Shown here in pieces: positions 47,262 through 56,131 of a stretch of 64,000 bases of DNA. The notes under the pieces are model-generated. The model saw nothing but the letters and a program-made list of their open reading frames with translations, was not told the origin of the DNA and did not search any database. This stretch comes from Desulfallas sp. Bu1-1 (GTDB lineage Bacteria > Bacillota > Desulfotomaculia > Desulfotomaculales > Desulfallaceae). A program made the translations under genes and the position numbers. Each line of letters opens with the position of its first letter. Position 1 is the stretch's first letter. The DNA is taken from positions 1-64,000 of the forward strand of contig NZ_JADNRQ010000001.1 of the NCBI RefSeq assembly GCF_015594625.1, written 5' to 3'.

Positions 47262-48515
47262 CTATTTTTGCGGAATATACAGTATCTGACCCACCTCGAG
47301 CCTGTCGGGGTTCCTCAGGCTGTTTTCGTCAATTAAATCCTCAACGGGTACACCGAAATGCCGGGCTATGCTTGAGGCCGTATCGCCGCTCTGCACTGCG
47401 TATTTAATGTGATTATCTTGAGAACCGCGAATTATCCGGGTTTTTTCACCGGTTGACATAACAATGTTTTTTAATTCCTCGTCGCTGACCGGTTTAAAAG
47501 ATACGTTGTCGAAATCACTTGTGCCGTTGCCTGCGGAATCATCCGACAGCAGGTAAATTCTGGCCAGGTGGTAACCCGGAGGTATTTGAAGGACTTCCGT
47601 TATGTTTTCCCAGGTACCGGTGCCAGGCACGTGTAAGATATTGTAAAATTCAGGTGCCCTCTGACCCTCATCATTATAAAAAATTATTTTAATTCTTGAT
47701 GGTGCTGATGAATTTACAGTTCTAGTTTTAGCGGTAATGACATAGTTTTGTTCGGGAACAACCTCCAGCGGCTGGAATACTTCCCAGTTATACCCGTTCC
47801 TGATGAATTTATTACCGTTTTCCTCCTTTATTAGCGAGGCATAGCCGGCCCAGCCGTAAAGCCCCAGGTTAAAATCGCCGTTAATCAATAATTCCTGTTT
47901 GTCTGCGTTCGCTTCAAGTTCTTTTCGATCGCCCACATCGCTCACTCTGGCAATATTGATGTTATCGAAGCAGTGGTATCCCTCCGGGTCATTGGTTAAC
48001 AGGTAAATCTTCGAAACAGCTGCATTAGCGGGGATAGTTATGAACTGCTTTGGAATTTCCTCCCATTCAGTGCCTTCATGCATATACTTGATGTCATAAC
48101 TTTGGAACAGTTTATTGCCGTTGACGTCGTGGAACGTAAACGTTATTCTTGCCGGCCCTTTTGCGGTTCCCTTCTTGGTGGAGGCGCTTACTTCGTAAGT
48201 GGTATGGGGAAGTAAATCCAAATCCTGCGACACTCGCCAGCTGTAATTGTTGATGATATAGTGGTTTCCATTCTCTTCAGTTTGTATCGCGTACTGGTTT
48301 CCCCAACCCAGCTCTCCCTGTTCAAAATCACCGTTTAAAATGGCCGGCTTATCGAAAATGATTGTTTTCAAGTTTTTGTCACCGGATGACGCTTGATTCG
48401 GGTCAGTCCGGGCATTTTGTTTTCCAATGCCGAGGTTGTTATAGAGCAAAAATACAATCGCCAGCGCAAATATGATGCTAAAGGCCGTCGCAATTATAAA
48501 CCGGTTGTTTTTAAT
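47262..48515 (-). CDS. Membrane-anchored protein with two carbohydrate-binding-like domains and LysM; probable ATT start
   Basis: The protein has an N-terminal membrane segment (RFIIATAFSIIFALAIVF), then two CBM-like domains of about 140 residues (each starting with NGDF and containing a WEVFQ/WRVSQ strand and a FDN end), and a C-terminal LysM domain (YAVQSGDTASSIARHFGVP). The two domains are of the same family as those in the secreted protein at 40699. No ATG, GTG or TTG lies before the membrane segment; an ATT at 48513-48515 stands 8 nt after GGAGG, so ATT is the likely start (417 residues). A TTG start at 48449 would drop most of the membrane segment and has no site. Role: probably ties polysaccharide to the wall. 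Confidence 0.78.
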   Translation of the reverse strand: MKNNRFIIATAFSIIFALAIVFLLYNNLGIGKQNARTDPNQASSGDKNLKTIIFDKPAILNGDFEQGELGWGNQYAIQTEENGNHYIINNYSWRVSQDLDLLPHTTYEVSASTKKGTAKGPARITFTFHDVNGNKLFQSYDIKYMHEGTEWEEIPKQFITIPANAAVSKIYLLTNDPEGYHCFDNINIARVSDVGDRKELEANADKQELLINGDFNLGLYGWAGYASLIKEENGNKFIRNGYNWEVFQPLEVVPEQNYVITAKTRTVNSSAPSRIKIIFYNDEGQRAPEFYNILHVPGTGTWENITEVLQIPPGYHLARIYLLSDDSAGNGTSDFDNVSFKPVSDEELKNIVMSTGEKTRIIRGSQDNHIKYAVQSGDTASSIARHFGVPVEDLIDENSLRNPDRLEVGQILYIPQK

Positions 48516-48590
48516 TTTCTTTCCCTCCCTGCTATTGTTTGAATTCCGGCCGGGTCAATATATAGTATGCTTGGTTTCCTTGATGTGACA

Positions 48591-48645
48591 AAAAAAAGAG
48601 GTCTATTAAAGCCCGTTTTTACAGGTTTTAATAGTCTCTTTTTAT
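48591..48645 (-). terminator. Terminator of the DUF3307 gene
   Basis: Near-perfect inverted repeat: GAGGTCTATTAAA (48598-48610) against TTTAATAGTCTC (48627-48638) with one bulge; A-run and T-run flank it, so it may act in both directions. Confidence 0.75.
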
Positions 48646-48977
48646 TTTAAATAAACAATGACAATTGTTAATAAATGGAGCAGTTGATCTGCAATGTTAA
48701 CAGGGTGTGTGATCTGCAATTTTCCCGGCTTTAGCCTGATTTTGACAGAATCAATCAGCGCATGCGTGGAAAATAAAAAGCAGGCTTTCCACGGGGCAAA
48801 TATGCCAAGCAGGCCAAGTCCGGGACATACTGAAATCGTCCATAAAAAGGCATGTAACAGCAGTCCCGGAAAATTTTTTCTTTTTAAAACCCCCAGCCTT
48901 GTTTTTTGTAAAACATATTCAGTTAAAAAATGGCCATAGGCTGTAACAAGCACAGCAACCAACAGCAATAATCTCAC
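48642..48977 (-). CDS. DUF3307 family membrane protein
   Basis: This 111-residue protein has about three hydrophobic segments and histidines in membrane-facing positions (GHFLTEYVLQKTR, LLLHAFLW, THALIDSVKIRL, DQLLHLLTI), the DUF3307 pattern. Function is unknown. The start is GTG with a weak AAAGG site. It is separate from its neighbours. Confidence 0.82.
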   Translation of the reverse strand: MRLLLLVAVLVTAYGHFLTEYVLQKTRLGVLKRKNFPGLLLHAFLWTISVCPGLGLLGIFAPWKACFLFSTHALIDSVKIRLKPGKLQITHPVNIADQLLHLLTIVIVYLK

Positions 48978-49072
48978 CTGGCCTTTTTCCGGTCAACCAT
49001 AGTTATGCACGCTGGTAAAAACCTGTTAGTTCAGCCGGTGGGCAGTAACACAAAATTTAACAATTACATAGT

Positions 49073-49322
49073 TGATTTCACTGCAAAAACATCGCAGTTG
49101 CAGGCGATCCGGCGGATTTCCGGAGTGAGTGGAGCACTGGATGCGGTCCCTAGCCCGTCATATCCCCAAAGCCATGACCCCTTAGCGGCGTGAAGAAGTA
49201 GTTGGGCAGTAAGTTGCAAGCGTTAACTAAAAGTTGCTCCAACCATTAAGGTAAAATTGCGAAACGAACGGAGGAAACTGCCGGATCGCCAGATACAAGT
49301 AACGGTTTTTGCAGCAAAATCA
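49073..49322 (+). repeat. 250-bp structured repeat, copy B
   Basis: This second copy begins TGATTTCACTGCAAAAAC and ends GTTTTTGCAGCAAAATCA. GGCGATCCGGCGG (49103-49115) pairs with CTGCCGGATCGCC (49278-49290) with one G-T pair. TTTCC (49117-49121) pairs with GGAAA (49273-49277), whereas copy A has TTTTT/AAAAA at the same place: two compensating changes. The central hairpin TAGTTG/TAACTA is also kept, with a G-T pair. The loop sequence after it differs between the copies. TAGT occurs on both sides of the unit and could be a target duplication. It lies 41 bp before the ugd start. Confidence 0.85.
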
Positions 49323-49363
49323 TAGTTTAATCTAAAAGATTCGGTAGTGGAGGAAACAAGGCA

Positions 49364-50767
49364 ATGCAGGTAACCGTTATCGGAGCGGGGTATGTTGGAC
49401 TAACGACCGGAGTAACCCTGGCCTATTTGGGCCATCGCGTTACTGTGCTGGATAACAACCGGAAGTTGATCAGAAGCCTGAAGAGTGGTACCAGTCCAAT
49501 CTATGAAAATGGTCTGGATGTGGTAATGCAACAAGCCCGGGATAACATTTCTTTTACATGCTCTTTTTCCGGGGTTAATGATTCCGCCATAGTCATCATC
49601 GCGGTGGGTACGCCGCCGAAAAGCAATGGCAACGCCGATCTGGGTTTTCTGGAAAACGCGGTCCTGGCCGTGGCGAATCAACTGGGCGCCGAAAAATACC
49701 CGCTAATTGTAATTAAATCCACCGTGCCTCCGGGAACGACCTACGGGGTCCAGGTACTGATAAATAAATTCATATCCGGCAAGGGGTTGCGGCCGGGGGT
49801 TTCCGTGGCCGCAAATCCCGAGTTTTTGCGGGAGGGTAACGCCCTCTCGGATGCTTTCTACCCGGACAGGATTGTTTTGGGTGCCGGCGACCAGTCTGCT
49901 TTTTCCCTGCTAAAGGAACTATATGCCCCCATACTGGAGCAAAATTTTGAGCCCCCGCATTGCCTTCCCGGTCCAAAGGGTTATTCCGGGCCCGCCCTGG
50001 TGGAAACAAGTCCCGTCAATGCGGAGTTGATTAAATATGCATCAAACGCGTTTTTAGCCATGAAAATTTCCTTTATCAATGAATTTGCCGTGCTGGCTGA
50101 ACTACTGGATGCGGATATTGTCGAAGTATCCCGGGGCATGGGTTTTGACCACAGGATTGGTGATAAATTTCTCAATGCCGGCGTGGGGTGGGGAGGCAGT
50201 TGTTTCGGTAAGGATGCCAGCGCCATCATTTCCATCGCCCGAAAGTATGGCTATACCCTTTCCCTGGTGGAAACGGCCCTGGAGGTGAACCGCAGGCAGA
50301 GAAAAATAGTGACATCCAAACTCCGGTCGTTGTTGGAAAAAGTTCCGGGCAGTACCGTGGGCATCATGGGCCTGTCCTTTAAACCCGGCACCAACGATAT
50401 CCGGGACACTCCCGCCACGGACGTGATCTCGGAGTTGCTGGATCTGGGCGTGTTCATTAAAGTTTATGACCCGGTGGCAATGGAAAATTACCGGAAACAA
50501 TACCCTGACTTGAAAGTGGAATACGCCGCAAGCCCGGTGGAATTGGCCCGGGATTGTGATGCGCTGGTGTTGCTTACCGAGTGGGACCAGTTTAAAAAAG
50601 CCGATTGGCGGAAAATCCGCCAGCTAATGAAGGGCAACATTTTTATTGACGGACGTAATTTACTGGATCCCCGGGCCATGCGCAACTGGGGGTTTGTTTA
50701 CCAGGGCGTGGGGCGCGGCTTTAAAACGAGGGAATTGGAGCCAGCGGCTTCAGGGGTTGAACCATGA
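49364..50767 (+). CDS. ugd: UDP-glucose/GDP-mannose dehydrogenase family protein (Ugd-like)
   Basis: This 467-residue NAD-dependent dehydrogenase probably forms UDP-glucuronate. It has VTVIGAGYVGLTTGVTLAYLGH at the start, VGTPPKSNGNADL, KSTVPPGTTYG, ANPEFLREGNA and the catalytic-cysteine segment GVGWGGSCFGKD. ATG with GGAGG about 10 nt upstream. It begins a plus-strand run with a FemAB-like gene (4-nt overlap) and an aminotransferase. Confidence 0.92.
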   Translation: MQVTVIGAGYVGLTTGVTLAYLGHRVTVLDNNRKLIRSLKSGTSPIYENGLDVVMQQARDNISFTCSFSGVNDSAIVIIAVGTPPKSNGNADLGFLENAVLAVANQLGAEKYPLIVIKSTVPPGTTYGVQVLINKFISGKGLRPGVSVAANPEFLREGNALSDAFYPDRIVLGAGDQSAFSLLKELYAPILEQNFEPPHCLPGPKGYSGPALVETSPVNAELIKYASNAFLAMKISFINEFAVLAELLDADIVEVSRGMGFDHRIGDKFLNAGVGWGGSCFGKDASAIISIARKYGYTLSLVETALEVNRRQRKIVTSKLRSLLEKVPGSTVGIMGLSFKPGTNDIRDTPATDVISELLDLGVFIKVYDPVAMENYRKQYPDLKVEYAASPVELARDCDALVLLTEWDQFKKADWRKIRQLMKGNIFIDGRNLLDPRAMRNWGFVYQGVGRGFKTRELEPAASGVEP

Positions 50768-51798
50768 GCGGCGTATACCGTGTTTTGGGCATCGCGGACA
50801 GAGGTGAATGGCTTGATTTATTGAAAAGGATGCCGGCTCCGGACGTGCATTTTGAACCCGGGTATCTGCAAGTTTTCCGGGAAGGCGAGCCCCGGCTGTT
50901 TGTCTATGAAAGGGAGGCCCAAACCGTTATCTACCCGTTTATTCTCAGGCCGGTAAACGGCCTTCCGGGCGCAGCCGGCTCGGAATTTTTTTACGATATC
51001 ACTTCTCCTTACGGCTACGGGGGACCCCTGTATCCACCCGGCACGGATCAGCGGCTGATCAACGATTTTTACGCCTGCTTTCAGCAGTTTTGCCGGGAAA
51101 ACAACATTATTACCGAATTTATTCGCTTTCACCCCCTGCTGCGCAACCACGAGTTGATGACCGGTTTGGTTGATGTCGCCAGGAACTCCACGGTAGTGTT
51201 CGTCGACCTGTCCAAAACCCCTGATGAAATCTGGTCCGGATACGACCGCAGCAACCGCAAGAACATCAATAAGGCCCGGCGTGAAAATGTGTCGGTGGTG
51301 ATTGATAACTCACCCGGGCATTTTGCCGATTTTATGGCCATTTACAGGCAAACGCTGGATAGAAACAACGCCGGTCTGTTTTATTATTTCCCCCCTGATT
51401 TTTTTGAACGGGTGCATTGCTTCCTGCCGGGCGGCCATATCTACGCCCATGCCTGGAAAGACGGTCGCATCGTGGCCTCCGAGCTGTTGATTTACAACAA
51501 ACATTATATTCACTCTTTTTTAGGCGGGACCCTGGCGGACTATTTCATTTACCGTCCCAATAATTTGCTTAAACACGAAATTATCAACTGGGCCAAACAA
51601 AGGGGAATCAAGTATTTCGTGCTTGGCGGGGGCAGAAGTGACGATGACGGAATTTTTCGCTACAAAAGCACTTTTTCCAGGGATCGCCGGGGGTATTACA
51701 TCGGCAAGAAGGTTCACAATGAGGAAATTGTGGCCCGGTTGACGGGCTGCCCGTCGCCGGGCCAAAAAGAAGATTTTTTCCCGCCCTACCGGGGATGA
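50764..51798 (+). CDS. FemAB-like GNAT acyltransferase
   Basis: This 344-residue protein fits the FemAB/GNAT superfamily with two GNAT-like halves. Typical segments are the SNRKNINKARRENVSV region, DFMAIYRQTLDRNNAG and HIYAHAWKDGRIVASELLIYN. FemAB proteins add amino acids to peptidoglycan; members in sugar clusters may add an aminoacyl or acyl group to a sugar. It overlaps ugd by 4 nt and is followed by the aminotransferase. Confidence 0.82.
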   Translation: MSGVYRVLGIADRGEWLDLLKRMPAPDVHFEPGYLQVFREGEPRLFVYEREAQTVIYPFILRPVNGLPGAAGSEFFYDITSPYGYGGPLYPPGTDQRLINDFYACFQQFCRENNIITEFIRFHPLLRNHELMTGLVDVARNSTVVFVDLSKTPDEIWSGYDRSNRKNINKARRENVSVVIDNSPGHFADFMAIYRQTLDRNNAGLFYYFPPDFFERVHCFLPGGHIYAHAWKDGRIVASELLIYNKHYIHSFLGGTLADYFIYRPNNLLKHEIINWAKQRGIKYFVLGGGRSDDDGIFRYKSTFSRDRRGYYIGKKVHNEEIVARLTGCPSPGQKEDFFPPYRG

Positions 51799-51822
51799 AA
51801 AATGAAAACGAGGGATATGGCG

Positions 51823-53016
51823 ATGACTACCTATCCGGTTCCTCTTCTGGACTTGAGGGCCCAAAATGAGCCCATTAAAAATGACATTATCAAGGCCATT
51901 GAACAGGTTTACGATTCAGGTCAATTTATTATGGGACCCTGGGTGCAAAAATTTGAGCATGAAATAGCGGAGTATCTGGGGGTCGAACACGCCATCGGGG
52001 TTTCGTCTGGTACGGATGCCTTGTTGGTTTCGTTAATGGCCCTGGGGATTGGCCACGGTGACACCGTGATTACAACAGCATTTTCATTCTTTGCCACCGC
52101 CGGGGTGATCGCAAGGGCGGGGGCAAAGCCCGTGTTTGCCGATATTGAACCCCACAGTTACAATATTTGTCCCGAGTCCTTGCGGCAAACCATTGCCAAT
52201 GCCCTGGAAAAAGGCGAAGCCGTCAAGGCGATTATTCCCGTACACTTGTACGGCCAGTGCGCCAATATGAACGAAATTATGAGCATAGCCCGTCATTACG
52301 GCCTTAAAGTAATTGAAGATGCGGCCCAGGCCATCGGCTCCAGGTGCCCGTTTGAAGGTAAGGTTTTAAATGCCGGGACCATCGGAGATTGCGGCTGTTT
52401 CAGCTTTTTCCCCGGTAAAAATCTCGGCTGCCTTGGTGATGGGGGGCTGGTGGTGACCCGAGACAGTACCCTGGCGGAGAAAATCAGGTTGTTACGAACC
52501 CACGGGGCCAGGCCGAAATACTATCATGCCGAAATCGGGGGCAACTTCCGCCTGGATGCACTGCAAGCGGCCGTTTTATCCGTGAAACTTGCGCACCTGG
52601 AACGCTGGCACGGTATGCGGATCGCCAATGCCCAAAGATACAGGGAATTGTTTTCCAAAACCGGCCTGGTGGATGCGGGCTATGTCCAATTGCCGGTTGA
52701 AGTTTATCCCGGTATCAAGAACGGCCATATTTATAACCAGTTTGTTTTAAGGGTCAAACACCGGGATCAGTTAAAAGAATATTTAACCGGAAATCAAATC
52801 GGTAACGAAGTATACTACCCCGTTCCGTTTCACCTGCAACAATGTTTTCGCCAACTGGGTTACGCCAGGGGTGATTTGCCTGTGGCGGAAGCGGCGGCGG
52901 GCGAGGTTATCGCCATACCCGTTTACCCTGAACTGGCGCTGCAACAACAAGAACGGGTCGTTAATGTCATTAATGATTTTTACAATAACCGAAAGAGGAT
53001 AATACTTGATGAATAA
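51823..53016 (+). CDS. wbpE: DegT/DnrJ/EryC1 family sugar aminotransferase (WbpE-like)
   Basis: This PLP enzyme adds an amino group to a keto-sugar nucleotide. It is about 397 residues, with VPLLDLRAQNEPIK at the start, SSGTDALLVSLMALGIG, IIPVHLYGQCANM, DAAQAIG and the PLP-lysine segment SFFPGKNLGCLGDGG. ATG at 51823 has GAGGG 8 nt upstream; two in-frame ATGs further up lack such spacing. It overlaps the next gene by 8 nt. The neighbours suggest UDP-3-keto-GlcNAcA as substrate (inference); a bacillosamine-type role is the alternative. Confidence 0.88.
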   Translation: MTTYPVPLLDLRAQNEPIKNDIIKAIEQVYDSGQFIMGPWVQKFEHEIAEYLGVEHAIGVSSGTDALLVSLMALGIGHGDTVITTAFSFFATAGVIARAGAKPVFADIEPHSYNICPESLRQTIANALEKGEAVKAIIPVHLYGQCANMNEIMSIARHYGLKVIEDAAQAIGSRCPFEGKVLNAGTIGDCGCFSFFPGKNLGCLGDGGLVVTRDSTLAEKIRLLRTHGARPKYYHAEIGGNFRLDALQAAVLSVKLAHLERWHGMRIANAQRYRELFSKTGLVDAGYVQLPVEVYPGIKNGHIYNQFVLRVKHRDQLKEYLTGNQIGNEVYYPVPFHLQQCFRQLGYARGDLPVAEAAAGEVIAIPVYPELALQQQERVVNVINDFYNNRKRIILDE

Positions 53017-54580
53017 TCAAAAACAGATCGCGGTTGTCGGAGCGGGTTACTGGGGCAAAAACCTGGTGCGAAATTTTTATGAACTGGGATATTTAAAAAC
53101 CGTTTGTGATTTATCAGCTGAACGCCGCAGGGAGTGTTCCCAAAACTATTCCGGCATCCACACGGAGCACGACTATCGCAATGTATTGAATGACCCCGGC
53201 ATCCGGGGCGTAGTCCTGGCGACACCGGCCAAAACACACTTTGCGCTGGCCCGGCTTGCCCTGGAATCCGGCAAAGATGTATTTGTGGAAAAACCATTAT
53301 GCCTTGATCCCGGTGAGGGCAGGAAACTATGTGAGCTGGCCAAACAAAAGGACAGAATGATCATGGTCGGCCATTTGTTGCACTACCACCCGGCGGTTAA
53401 AGCAATTAAGGAAATGGTTCATGCGGGGCGGCTGGGAAAAATCCACTATATTCATGTCAACCGTTTAAACCTCGGTATTTTTAGAACCGAAGAGAATGTG
53501 CTATGGAGTTTTGCGCCCCACGACATTTCCGTCATCCTGTCGCTTACCGGGTCCCCGCCGGTCAGGTTGATGGCCACGGGGGCCGGCGCATTGACGGCGG
53601 GCGTGCCCGGCACCGTCAATCTGCAAATGGAATTTGAAGGCTCAATCTACGCCAATATTTTTGTAAGCTGGCTGCACCCGTTCAAAGAACAGAGGCTGGT
53701 CATAGCGGGCGAAAGGGGGATGCTGGTATTTAACGATGTATCCAGGCGGGAAAAATTGCTCTATTACCCGGAGCCCGTCAAATGGCAGGGATTAAAGCCA
53801 ACCCCCGGCAAGCAGGAACCCGAAGTTGTTCCACTGGACGATATCGAACCCCTGAGAGCAGAATGCCATGCTTTTATCCAGGCGGTACAATTCAGAAAAC
53901 AGCCGGTAACCAGCGGGGAGGAAGGGTTGCGTGTGTTAAGGGTACTGGCCGCCGCCCAACAGTCGCTGGAAAACAATGCGTTTTGGGTAAAACCACAAGA
54001 GGAACAGGAGTTTAATTATTTTGCCCATCCCACAGCGGTAATTGACGAAGGTTGTACCATCGGAGCGAAAACAAAGATCTGGCACTTCAGCCATGTCATG
54101 CCGGAGGCTGAAATAGGCGAGGAATGCAATATCGGCCAAAATGTCGTCATTTCGCCGGGGGTTAAACTGGGCAAGAACGTCAAGATACAAAACAACGTTT
54201 CAGTGTACACCGGTGTAACCTGTGAGGATGATGTTTTTTTAGGCCCGTCGGTGGTCTTCACCAATGTAAAAAACCCCCGCAGCCATGTGAACAGGAGGGG
54301 GCATTACGCATCTACGGTAATCAGAAAAGGCGCTTCCATTGGAGCCAACGCCACCATCGTTTGCGGGGTGGAGATCGGCGAGTATGCTCTGGTTGGGGCG
54401 GGGGCGGTGGTGACAAAAGACGTCCCCGGTTATGCGGTGGTGTACGGCAATCCCGCCGCGGTTCGGGGGTGGGCCTGCCAATGCGGCAGCCTGTTAAATT
54501 TTACCGGTAACTACGCCCGGTGTGACGAGTGCAAAAAAGCTTATGAGAAATTGAACGACTATACCGTGCATGCCATTTAG
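53009..54580 (+). CDS. Gfo/Idh/MocA oxidoreductase fused to a hexapeptide acetyltransferase (WbpB-WbpD-like)
   Basis: The protein is about 523 residues. The N-terminal half (1-330) is a Gfo/Idh/MocA dehydrogenase with IAVVGAGYWGKNLVRNF and the family motif EKPLC (in FVEKPLCLDPGEG). The C-terminal half (about 340-490) is a left-handed beta-helix acetyltransferase, with repeats GCTIGAKTKIWHFSHV and NIGQNVVISPGVKLG and the end GAGAVVTKDVPGYAVVYGNP. A final stretch CQCGSLLNF...CDEC looks like a zinc ribbon. It would perform two steps of the UDP-GlcNAc3NAcA pathway. Confidence 0.88.
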   Translation: MNNQKQIAVVGAGYWGKNLVRNFYELGYLKTVCDLSAERRRECSQNYSGIHTEHDYRNVLNDPGIRGVVLATPAKTHFALARLALESGKDVFVEKPLCLDPGEGRKLCELAKQKDRMIMVGHLLHYHPAVKAIKEMVHAGRLGKIHYIHVNRLNLGIFRTEENVLWSFAPHDISVILSLTGSPPVRLMATGAGALTAGVPGTVNLQMEFEGSIYANIFVSWLHPFKEQRLVIAGERGMLVFNDVSRREKLLYYPEPVKWQGLKPTPGKQEPEVVPLDDIEPLRAECHAFIQAVQFRKQPVTSGEEGLRVLRVLAAAQQSLENNAFWVKPQEEQEFNYFAHPTAVIDEGCTIGAKTKIWHFSHVMPEAEIGEECNIGQNVVISPGVKLGKNVKIQNNVSVYTGVTCEDDVFLGPSVVFTNVKNPRSHVNRRGHYASTVIRKGASIGANATIVCGVEIGEYALVGAGAVVTKDVPGYAVVYGNPAAVRGWACQCGSLLNFTGNYARCDECKKAYEKLNDYTVHAI

Positions 54581-54588
54581 GAAAAAAC

Positions 54589-54645
54589 GGGGAAGGCTTT
54601 GGCAAGAGAAAAAAGCCTTCCCCGGTGTTGTTTTAAACACCGGGG
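54589..54645. terminator. Overlapping hairpins between convergent genes
   Basis: GGGGAAGGCTTT (54589-54600) pairs with AAAGCCTTCCCC (54612-54623); a second hairpin CCCCGGTGTT (54620-54629) / AACACCGGGG (54636-54645) shares the CCCC. The two hairpins are mutually exclusive at their edge and probably serve transcription from both sides. Confidence 0.65.
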
Positions 54646-54651
54646 AATATG

Positions 54652-55821
54652 TTATCGGGACGGCCGGTACTTCTCCAGTATACCAATAATTTTTTTAGCC
54701 GCGTCGCCCGTTCCGTAACACGAGCAAAGGCCGTCCCAGGAGGGGTTGCTGTTGATTGCTTCCCTGTAAGCCTCTATAATCTTGTTTTTATCAGGCGGGC
54801 AGAGCCTGTTCCAATTATTGTTGACGGTTTCAATCCATGGTGTTCGTTCCAGGATGGTGACACAGGGAACGCGGTAAAAAGCCGCTTCGTGCTGAACACC
54901 GCCTGAATCGGTTATGATCGCGGCCGCCGAGCTTTCCAGGACGATCATGTCCAAGTAAGATACGGGCCGGGTTAGTTTGAAGGAGGGTACTTTTTTAAGG
55001 AGGTTGAGATCGCAAATATTGGCCAGCGCTTTTCGGGTCCGGGGGTGCACGGGGAACACCACCGTGGTTTCCTCGCTTATGGCAACCAGACCGTTTATTA
55101 TTTGCGCGAGGTTTTGCGTCCGGTCCGTATTTTGCGGCCGGTGGATCGTTGCCAGCACAAAATTTTTCTCTTGCAACCCCAGCTGGCCCAGTATACCGCT
55201 TTCTTTAAAGGCGATTTCAGCGAACATGAGAGCGGCGTCATACATAACGTCGCCTACATTGCAGGCGATTCCGAAACCGTAGTTTGTATATATGTCAGGC
55301 AGTGTTTCCATGTTTTCAACCGGTTGGCCCTGCCCCAGTATGCTGCTGTACCCTTCAAGCTTGAGGTTGTTTACGGCGGTTTCCGTCGGGCAAAACAAAA
55401 AAGAAGCGAGGCGATCGGTTACCACGCGATTGACTTCTTCCGGCATCCTCATGTCATACGTTCTTACACCGGCTTCGACATGTGCTATGGGGATGTGCAG
55501 TTTGCTGGCGGCCAAAGCGCCCGCAAGGGTGGAATTGGTATCACCGTAAACCAGCACAATATCCGGGTTTTCCATCATCAGTATGGCTTCAATTCCTGCA
55601 ACCATTTTCGCCGTTTGCCACCCGTGGCTGCCGGAACCTGCGGCAAGATTGTATTTGGGTTCCGGTATGCCCAGTTCTTTGAAAAAAACCTCCGATAAAT
55701 CATGGTCATAATGCTGCCCGGTATGAATGATGATCTCGTTGTATTTGGGGGAAAGGATGGAAGAAACCGGCGCGGCCTTGATGAATTGGGGTCTTGCCCC
55801 GATCACCGTGACTATTTTCAC
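54652..55821 (-). CDS. wbpI: UDP-N-acetylglucosamine 2-epimerase family, WbpI-like
   Basis: This 389-residue epimerase has the family start VTVIGARPQFIKAAPV, HTGQHYDHDLSEVFFKELGIPEP, YGDTNSTLAGALAA and HVEAGVRTYDMRMPEEVNR, and TDSGGVQHEA. The HTGQHYD...FFKELGIP version and neighbours with WbpB/D/E-like genes suggest it epimerises UDP-GlcNAc(3NAc)A to the manno form. GTG start with only weak upstream complementarity. It is convergent with the WbpB-D fusion. Confidence 0.85.
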   Translation of the reverse strand: MKIVTVIGARPQFIKAAPVSSILSPKYNEIIIHTGQHYDHDLSEVFFKELGIPEPKYNLAAGSGSHGWQTAKMVAGIEAILMMENPDIVLVYGDTNSTLAGALAASKLHIPIAHVEAGVRTYDMRMPEEVNRVVTDRLASFLFCPTETAVNNLKLEGYSSILGQGQPVENMETLPDIYTNYGFGIACNVGDVMYDAALMFAEIAFKESGILGQLGLQEKNFVLATIHRPQNTDRTQNLAQIINGLVAISEETTVVFPVHPRTRKALANICDLNLLKKVPSFKLTRPVSYLDMIVLESSAAAIITDSGGVQHEAAFYRVPCVTILERTPWIETVNNNWNRLCPPDKNKIIEAYREAINSNPSWDGLCSCYGTGDAAKKIIGILEKYRPSR

Positions 55822-55843
55822 TCTGGATCAACCGCCCTCAACG

Positions 55844-55963
55844 CTATTGTTTTGCGGGATTGCCGGCAACAACGGCTTGATCCGGCACCGTTTTTGTAGC
55901 CACCGCATCGAGCCCGGCTGAACCGCCCGCCGTTGCATTCGCGCGATGAAGCCCGAAGCTCAT
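55844..55963 (-). pseudogene. Remnant of a hexapeptide acetyltransferase
   Basis: A short minus-strand reading frame (39 residues if read from ATG at 55963) ends with DAVATKTVPDQAVVAGNPAKQ. This matches the C-terminal end of left-handed beta-helix acyltransferases, whose hallmark is VVxKxVPxxAVVAGNPAK. The upstream part does not resemble the family, so only the last 22 or so codons (55844-55909) are homologous. It lies directly upstream of the WbpI-like gene in the same direction. The rest of the 55822-56131 gap shows no other gene. Confidence 0.65.
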
Positions 55964-56131
55964 AATTAAGGGTATGAAATTAAAATAAAATTGTTCCTGT
56001 CCGGCGTTATTCTTTGTCATAATAAGCCTCGGTTTCTCCTCAAGTTTTGCATGGCATTAATCACCCCGGCGGCAAGATTTCCATATGATAGAAAATAAAC
56101 CACCCACCGGGGTAGATGGAGAGGAAAAATT

